Shown: in pieces, positions 56,767 to 64,000 of the stretch
Position numbering within the stretch: the stretch's first letter is position 1
Layout of the letters: the number at the start of each line of letters is the position of its first letter
Origin: Adiantum capillus-veneris
Taxonomy: Eukaryota; Streptophyta; Polypodiopsida; Polypodiales; Pteridaceae
Direction of reading: 5' to 3'
Length of the DNA stretch: 64,000 nt
NCBI GenBank assembly: GCA_014529385.2
Contig: CM043951.1
Location: forward strand, 108,486,469-108,550,468
Position numbers and translations under genes: made by a program
Notes under the pieces: generated by a model
Databases searched by the model: none
The model's input: only the letters and a program-made list of their open reading frames with translations
Told to the model about the DNA's origin: nothing

Positions 56767-57265
56767 TTGTTTGATGATACTCCAAGCCCAAGGAAGTTTG
56801 TGATACTCACTAATGAAGAAGTGTTTTCTTATGCTTTCCAACACACAGATGTTTCATCTAGGATTTTTAAATGGCTAGGAAGATTGCAAGAGTTTGACTA
56901 CACAATGCAAGTAGAAAGCTTGACAAGAGCAAGTCTAGGTGGCATGCTAACTTGTTGCCACTTTGAGAAGAAGCTAGCAAAGTCATCAGCGAGGATGCCA
57001 CCTAGCCCAATGTTTCCTAGGCTAGAGTCTGCCCGCTCTCTATATTTTGATGGGGCCTACAAGAGAACAGTGGTGGATAGGTTTGCAACATGCATTGCCA
57101 TCTACAACAAGAAAGGCAAAAAGGTATTTTCCATAGGGAAACACATTGGCTCAATCTTCAACAACAAGGCTGAGTATGTTGCTCTCGCTGTTTGTTTGTA
57201 GTGGTGTGTGATGTAAGGTATTCAAAGGCTAAATGTTGATGCTATGTTGTTAGTGAAACAACAAG
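56767..57265 (+). pseudogene. Ty3/gypsy RNase H plus second (aRNH-type) RNase H fragment
   Basis: Plus-strand open stretch with KWLGRLQEFDYTMQVES, the end of a retroviral-type RNase H, followed after a spacer by SLYFDGAYKR, FATCIAIYNKKGKKVFS and NNKAEYVALAVCL, the core of a second RNase H with DG and KAEY acidic motifs. Two RNase H domains in tandem are characteristic of the Tat/Ogre branch of gypsy. Stops follow at 57,201 and 57,213; the frame then reads GIQRLNVDAMLLVKQ and is cut by a CA microsatellite at about 57,285. Confidence 0.65.
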
Positions 57266-57284
57266 CGCACGCCCACACACAAGC

Positions 57285-57770
<486 letters not shown>

Positions 57771-57959
57771 ACATGCACAAATACGCATGCACACAAAAGG
57801 GACGGTCTGAGCATCAAGACATGAACATGCAAATACTTCTTTCGGGGAAAATAGCGTCATCAAAAGGTTGGAAAAAATCTTTAGCACAAGTATGTATGCC
57901 CAATAAAGAGAGGCAACCAAGACCATACTCTCTAGACCCATACCGTGTAGATCATACAC

Positions 57960-58360
57960 ACAAGGACATGTACACGATTGCAAAGTATGCATGAAATTTG
58001 ATGGCTCTAGTGACCCATATGATCTTAGCCTACTTTAAACAAGTTTTGCATGCGTAGCAAGTGCATGGTGAACACACAAAGGTGAAAGCACTTGGCCTAA
58101 AGCTTAAAAGTAAGGCCTTAACATGGTTCCATATTGTACCAACATCAAAACTTAGAGATTTTGAGGGACTAAATCAAATATTCATAGATGCACACACCAA
58201 AGTTGGTATCAAGCACTACATATTCATGCCGATTTTGAACTTTGGGCAAGCAAAGGATGAGTCACTAAGAGACATTGTACTTTTCCTAAAGACGTACATT
58301 GTGACATGTCCAACTTTTGAGTTATCTAGCAACCAAAATGAACGCCTTGCATGATTTTCA
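57960..58360 (+). pseudogene. Ty3/gypsy gag fragment
   Basis: Starts with KFDGSSDPYDLSLL, a common start of the gypsy capsid region, then after stops LGLKLKSKALTWFHIVPTSK, FEGLNQIFIDAHTK and KDESLRDIVLFLKTY, the Retrotrans_gag pattern. Ends around ELSSNQNERLA. No zinc knuckle or protease follows. Same strand as the RNase H fragment. Confidence 0.7.
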
Positions 58361-59694
58361 CAAGGTTACAGGCAAGATCAACCTTGTGGTGCACATCTAT
58401 GGCATATTGGCATACCACATGGTAGAGCTATGCCTACTTTACACATGAGACCGGTAATAGTATAAAGAGGAGCGAATACAGAGAACACAAAGAGAGAGTT
58501 GAGGGACATTGTGAGAAATTAGATCATCTTGTATAGAGTGTTGTTAGTTGGGAAAACACACTCATTGTACTTAGAACTTTAGCCTCTAGCTTGGGTTTGG
58601 GGATCATCCATTCAGTCTCTCAAAAAACTATATTGTGTATTTGGGTGTTTCCAATACGTGCTTTGGTAATTACAATACCAACATTTGATACTTCCAGAGT
58701 ATCAAATTATTTTTTTGGTACTATTAGCTCTATGTTATTGGTAATGTTAAGATTTTGTTATAGCACCTAGTTTGGTAGTTTGTAGTACCTATTTTGGTAC
58801 CTATGAGTACCAACATTGTATCCAAGGTAGCTTGATCATTAATAAAGCTATTCCTCTCATTATATCATTGTCTCCCTCACACAATTTAGTTAACTAGTTC
58901 TCCTTCTCACATATATTTTGGCACAAAGATCCATCCCTTCACATCTATAATTTTCACATGGTATTAGAGCCTTCCCAATTTCTGACATGATATCAGAGAA
59001 AGTTGAGTGTTTAGACATAGAGAGGTTGAGTCAGTTTGAGTGGAAGTCAAAATCCCCCTTCATCACATTACTTGTGAGGAGTTGAAGATTGAATAAAGTC
59101 TAGATAATCTACTCTTGGAAGGAGCTAGAGAAGCTCACTATGGAAGAACCCATGCTATTGGATAAAGCATGAAGGAGAAGGAAAGACACTGGAAGAAGTA
59201 TTGAAGGAATAGGCGAGCTGATTTACGTGGAAAGTCAGCCACATATGCACATGGAGATGGAGTTTCTCAACACACAATGCCACTAGTCTTCAAAGTGGAG
59301 ACAACCAATGCTACATGAAGACACAAAGACTGTGGAAGAAGACTAGCAAAATAGGAGGACAAATCAATCTCTCTTTGCCCCATGACATATGACCACTCCC
59401 TCGATGAGAAGTTAGAGGTAGAGGAGCAGCCATAGTTCCATGTTGTTGTAGGTTCAAGGTGCAAGCAATGGAAGTGTTTGCATGGAGGCTACATAAAGAA
59501 AAGGAAGACTCAAGAGTCTCGGATGGAAGATTGGATTCCTATCTTATCTCACAAGGAGGCAACAAAGCCATGATGGAGAATGAAATCCATCAAGCAAGAA
59601 TGGAGAGATCCATGTGGAGTAGGACTCTCAAATGAAGAACATGGAATCTTGGAGAAGTCTTAAGGAAGGAGACATGCTGAATTTTAGCAATTCA
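58361..59694. other. intergenic with a primer-site-like motif
   Basis: ATGGTATTAGAGCC at about 58,960 resembles a copia primer-binding site and is preceded by TTTTCACA, a plausible LTR end, so an LTR element on + may begin downstream of it. I found no second LTR with matching sequence. The purine-rich sequence after 58,980 has no recognised coding region. Confidence 0.4.
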
Positions 59695-60162
59695 AAGTCA
59701 AAGGTCTACAAGAGTAGCTCTAGGAGTAGAACTCACCTCATTGAAAGCTTGAAAGTAGCAGTGAGTATGATGGAGGTAAGGGAAACCCATCATTGGATCA
59801 AGGGAAGTCTCATCAAAGAGAAAGTCTTTCATATAGTATTGGAGATGTGAGCTCACACTATCTCTCCTCATTAACTAGGATTATTTGGAGATGATGCAAA
59901 ACAAGTCAAAGGTCTACAAGAGAAGCTCTAGGAGTAGAGCCAACCTCATTGAAAGCTTGGAAGTAGAAGTGACTCTGATGGAGCTAAGGGAAACCCATCA
60001 TTGGATCAAGGGAGGTCTCATCAAAGAGAAAGCCTCTCATCACAACCTTCTACTATTTCATTTCAAGAATGTATCAAGATGGTGTAAGAATTGAGGAATG
60101 GTGTTGGAGATGTGAGCTCACACTATCTCTCCTCATTAACTAGGATTATTTGGAGATGATGT
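59695..60162. repeat. tandem duplication, unit 208 bases or more
   Basis: AAGTCAAAGGTCTACAAGAG starts at 59,695 and 59,903; the first unit is 208 bases. The second contains an extra stretch of about 57 bases (around 60,048-60,103) before TTGGAGATGTGAGCTCACAC and CTCATTAACTAGGATTATTT, which end both units. Short open frames in each unit read the same peptide; none is recognised. Confidence 0.8.
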
Positions 60163-60178
60163 AGAACTTGAGGGAAGG

Positions 60179-60338
60179 CATTTTCAATTTCTTTCTCTTC
60201 TGTTTAAGAGTATAAACAAGCACATAATCACCTAGAGAAAAGTCTTTTGATTTTACATGCTTGTCATGAAACTCTTTCGTGTGTCGCTTTTGAGCATATA
60301 TGGAGGCTATTGCTCTTAGCCTAGTTTCATCAAACTAA
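60179..60338 (-). pseudogene. gypsy integrase C-terminal fragment
   Basis: Minus strand reads DETRLRAIASIYAQKR, HTKEFHDKHVKSKDF and SLGDYVLVYTLKQKRKK, the region after the integrase core of Ty3/gypsy elements that leads into the chromodomain-like end. Its orientation is opposite to the gypsy gag and RNase H fragments at 56.8-58.4 kb, so it comes from another copy or an inversion. Confidence 0.65.
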
Positions 60339-61262
60339 CCTACCTAAGACAACTCTATTGGTTTTTGTATGTGTTCACGCTAGTCTAAGTACTCATTCCT
60401 CGAAAACATTGCCAATGTCTGGGGGTGCTTTTGCATCACCTATCACATCTCACAAGAGACGGTCCCGAGACTTAAATGTCAATCCAAGGGAACAAGCGAC
60501 TCGTCTAGGGCATAAAGGCACACCAAGAGGTTGTCAATCTCTTGTTTGAACATAATACACTCCATAGAGATAGCCTATGAACTCTCTAACTGCAAAAAAC
60601 CTAATTTCTATCTCTCTGATCTTGTCACACTATAACTTAAATCCACTAGCAAGTCAACTCCATTCAATACCAAATTTGGCATGCACACTCCTTACAATGT
60701 CAGAAACAATTCTAGACCATCAAACCTCAAAACTGCACACTAGGAAAAAATCACAATTTTCTCTAGATGTGAATTTACAAGTCATCAAAATTTGTGCTAA
60801 ATACATCTAGTAGGTGCTCCTAACCCTTGGGATTCTCATGCAGCTGATGGATTCTCAAAATAATGCTCCATTAGAGAGATATGTTGCCTGGAAGGTCCTG
60901 GGAACCAATACCCAATTCTTGCAAAGTGCACATGTAGCTCTCCTCGAGGCTATGATAAGGGTACCATTGGTTCTCTAATAGGATCACCATACGCTGCGAT
61001 GCAAAGAGATAAAGACAAGGCGACAAGAAGAAAGCTCACAATGTACAAAGAAATCTTATTCTTGAAACTTAATCCTTTGAAACCCTTACAAAAGTGCATT
61101 TTATACCCTGGATAAGGGTCTCAAATGTACAAGGGCTTAATAGCTCAAAAATGGGTAAACCGAGCTAGCTAAAATCTAACTATTGCTACAACTTGGAAGC
61201 TCACAGCTTCGAATTCTACATTAACAAAAAGATGATACAAAAACTAATGGATTTTGATGGGA

Positions 61263-61305
<43 letters not shown>

Positions 61306-61849
61306 TGGGTGCTACAATGGTTTAAAAAAGTCTCATAAGGATATTCTTTTTCGCAATAGGTATCTATTGTTGGAATCTTCCAATATACTACAATTGAATT
61401 GGACACTGTACTTGGAGAGGACTTGGATACCAAGGAAACTTTCCATATTGGTGAAAATATCAATTATAGAGTAAGCCCAAACTCTATGTCTATCTCATAC
61501 CAACTAGTTCATCAGTCATTAGTTTTGGGTTATGATTGTAGGAGATGGAGAAGCAAGCTACGTAGCTGGGTTCCTCTAGACTATGAGGATAATTCTCTAG
61601 AGTTTGTATTAGCAACCATATTCCATTCATTCGCCGCGTCTAGGAACCCTATAGTGACCACTAATGGAGAATACAAGACATGGGAGGAAATCTCAAGTTT
61701 CTTGATTAAACATCCCCTCGATATAGAGTCAAATTTGATAGCACTATTGTGAGCACAATTGCACAAGGATGGGGAATTCAACTTCAAGCATCACATGTCT
61801 TTTCCCAAAAAAAGTTACACTTGAGCCACTTGCAAGAAGGACTTAAGGG
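60339..61849. other. intergenic, possible decayed gypsy; TA/CA repeat
   Basis: TA-CA compound repeat at about 61,265-61,305. A plus open stretch 61,399-61,752 (117 codons, with WVPLDYEDNSLEFVLATIF and GEYKTWEEISSFLIKHP) looks protein-like in composition but I do not recognise it. No other gene seen. Confidence 0.4.
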
Positions 61850-62066
61850 CTTAAGCTAAAGTAGATTTCCCCCTTGATGTAATCATTACATTTTGCAATT
61901 ATAAACAAGTCTTTTCCACCTTGGCTTAAGCTAAAGTGGATTTTTCCTCTGATGTAATCATTACATTTTGCAATTATAAACAACTATTTTCCACCTTGGC
62001 TTAAGCTAAAGTAGGTTTTTCCCTAAGCATTACATTTTGCAATTATAAACAAGTCTTTTTCACCTT
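61850..62066. repeat. three tandem copies of a 75-base unit
   Basis: Units start at 61,850, 61,925 and 62,000 with CTTAAGCTAAAGT, and contain CATTACATTTTGCAATTATA and TTTTCCACCTTGG-like ends. The third has a 10-base deletion. Non-coding. Confidence 0.9.
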
Positions 62067-63462
62067 GTTAATGTCTTCAATAGCAACACTTGGCTTCTTT
62101 TGTTTGGGCGGAAGAATATTCAAACTCTGATAAGCCTTGAAATCTTCAAGGGGAATAGGCTCAAAAAGCTTGTGAAACTTGTACCTAAGCCTTAAAACAA
62201 GAATAAACTCCTTGCTCATAATTGTGATCTTGTGTGCAAATGCTGCTCCAAGATAGCCACATTCATAAAATCTATCTAGAAGTCCTTAACGACCTCTTGA
62301 AGGCACATGATGGCTTGGGATTGCCACCTTACTTTGACAAAAGACTTACTTCTCATCCTGTTTATTAACCTATCTAATTTCTCCTTGACAACCTTCATAA
62401 AATACAACATCGCAATAAGAAAATATGTTGCTTTTGGTGCTTTCATGATCTCTCTAAGTGATTGACCTGATAATTCAACCTCTTACTTAGAGAGGTCCCA
62501 GGACAAGGCTTTGGAGTAGATGACTTGTCTTGGTCTATAGGTATTTATTCCTTTTGGCTTTTGGTCCTCATGTTTCTTTGTTTCATTACTCTCGTTATAA
62601 CCCTTCTGGGCTATTTGCTTTGTTCTCACCATGTGGGAGGAGCAATCCAAAGAGCATAGCCAAACAACACAAGTGGAGCACGAAGTGGGATGAAAAGTGG
62701 TAGGAGCAAGAAATGATATGAAGTTGGTCCCAAATGACACAAGAGAGGGGTGAGTTAGAGCTTCACTAGGGGTCTATTCACACTATGCAGGACAAGGTGG
62801 GCCAACCATAGTGTTAGAGTTTTACAAGCAAGCTTGAATGACATGATAAGGAGTAGTTTTAGAAGCTCATTTTGATCTCCATCCTGCCGTCTTGGACAAC
62901 AAGTATAGGGACCTTACAAGCATGAACAATATGATAGGGAGTGGTTTTAGAAACAAATAACGGTCTACAATGCGTGTGCGGGATGCTCAACGCAAAGGTG
63001 GACTTTTGGCCCAAATGGCATGATGAAGGTAAGAGAAACAATGTAGAATAGCATTGTATCATGTCGTGCAGCATGATGGAGAGTGGTATCAAGATGAGGT
63101 TCCTTTTATTTAATTTGAGTATTGTCAGATTGAACCATTATAGGAGATACGGGAAGGTGCTATCAGAAAAGCAAGAAATATAAACCCAGGAACATTCTTA
63201 TGTATGTAGTGACAAAAGGATAAGTGAGAAGCATTGGCATATGCTAACAAAACATGGTAAACATTTTAAGTAAAAAATCATGATTGTCTAACTGTTAAAC
63301 ATCAGATCTCATTCACCTCACATTATATAAATAACTTTTGAGTACATCATAATTGATGTTTTTGACATCATCTATGCATTTGGAATATCAAAAAACCCCA
63401 ATAATGACTAACTATATGCCTCATTTGGAGACTTAGAGAGGGCCGTTATGGCCCAAAACCAG
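62067..63462. other. intergenic, no gene recognised
   Basis: A minus stretch around 62,420-62,290 reads MKVVKEKLDRLINRMRS and looks like a decayed coding region, broken by stops on both sides; not recognised. The remaining open frames are short. Confidence 0.4.
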
Positions 63463-63543
63463 GGGCACTATTTTGCACGGCACAATAATGGGAGTAGTGA
63501 GATTGTCACTACTCCCATTATCATGTTGTGTGGGATAGTGCCC
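63463..63543. repeat. small hairpin (perfect 16-base core stem)
   Basis: ATAATGGGAGTAGTGA (63,485-63,500) and its exact complement (63,506-63,521) are separated by GATTG. The stem extends imperfectly outward to GGGCACTAT / ATAGTGCCC, giving arms of about 38 bases. Could be a MITE end or a small-RNA precursor; no MITE partner is visible in the window. Confidence 0.75.
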
Positions 63544-64000
63544 TTGAAGGCCTTTTTTACGTCGTAGCTGCCTCTTTGAGTCTTTGAAGGGGGCATGTAA
63601 CCGGTCATTCCCGTGATTTTTGGGCATTCCAAGTGCATCGATAATGTGAAAAATAGCAAATTCTATAGTATGTAAAAGTTAGGATTTTACTTTGAGTCAT
63701 TGAGAAGAGTTAGAATGATGTGAAAGAGTCGGTAGAAGAAGCTTAAGGGAACTTGTCCACGTGCGAAGATGTTTCTAAACGACTTGCCTAGATATTTTTA
63801 AGATGTTGAGGGAACCATTTTCAGAAAGACTATCCACATGGGACCATCTTCTCATGGTTCTAACACAAATCTAGGGTAAAATGGCCATATTAAGCACCTT
63901 TACAAGGATGTTGGGCTCTTTTCTTGGGTGTTGTAGCGTTAGCAAGTATGTCTAGTGCAAAACATAGGCAAGAAAAAGGGCACCCTACGGCAGAAACTTT
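63544..64000. other. end of window, nothing recognised
   Basis: AT-rich non-repetitive sequence with no open frame of note on either strand apart from short minus stretches overlapping the hairpin. Confidence 0.4.

Noticed and set aside
58962-60104. Complete small non-autonomous LTR element between a primer-site-like motif and TGTTGGAGATG
   Set aside because: The sequences outside the two supposed LTR borders do not match each other, so no LTR pair can be shown.
61850-62066. CRISPR-like array
   Set aside because: The 75-base units are contiguous tandem repeats with no distinct spacers, in plant nuclear DNA.

Overview
The window looks like transposon-dense nuclear DNA of a land plant. The evidence is abundant Ty1/copia and Ty3/gypsy retrotransposon remains, a PLS-type pentatricopeptide (PPR) pseudogene, an intron-containing strictosidine-synthase-like gene, tRNA-derived SINEs and many long GA/CT microsatellites. 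I cannot name the species. A non-angiosperm land plant is possible but not shown.

Layout. 1-5.1 kb: a copia element on + (copia-1), nearly full coding length. 5.2-14.2 kb: microsatellites, a segmental duplication, a SINE and several dispersed repeats. 14.2-20.6 kb: a decayed Helentron-like rolling-circle transposon on + (RPA-like OB folds, Rep, PIF1 helicase, fused endonuclease). 21.9-22.3 kb: a hairpin plus direct duplication. 22.7-24.7 kb (-): the only gene I read as an intact host gene, a five-exon strictosidine-synthase-like gene of 364 codons. 24.8-26.2 kb: dispersed repeats and a second SINE.

26.7-53.6 kb is best read as a multi-level nest. A copia-2 copy on - (copia-2C) is split inside its reverse transcriptase by an LTR element with 166-bp LTRs and the target duplication gatca (27,942-51,834). 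Removing later insertions leaves about 5.5 kb of that element, with no recognisable gag-pol. Inside it sit a 3.26-kb near-palindrome (28,908-32,165) and a copia-2 copy on + (copia-2A, 33,788-48,939, flanks ccgta/ccgtg). That copy is filled with another copia-2 fragment (copia-2B) and a copia-3 element on -. Copia-3 is itself interrupted at 40.5-44.7 kb by a block of closely packed, intronless-looking, same-strand ORFs unlike anything else in the window. The last ORF ends in what resembles the winged-helix domain of phage/plasmid D5/P4-type primases. The block lies between a copia LTR-end plus primer-binding site and a copia RT fragment, both on +, as if carried by a retrotransposon. This block is my main candidate for something undescribed.

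52.4-53.4 kb: PPR pseudogene joined to the copia-2C RT. 53.6-54.3 kb: a dispersed repeat related in inverted orientation to 8.65-9.29 kb, then a tandem duplication. 56.8-60.4 kb: scattered gypsy pieces (RNase H plus second RNase H, gag, integrase C-terminus). 61.8-64 kb: tandem repeats and a small hairpin. All gene calls come from reading translations and motifs by eye; no database search was possible.
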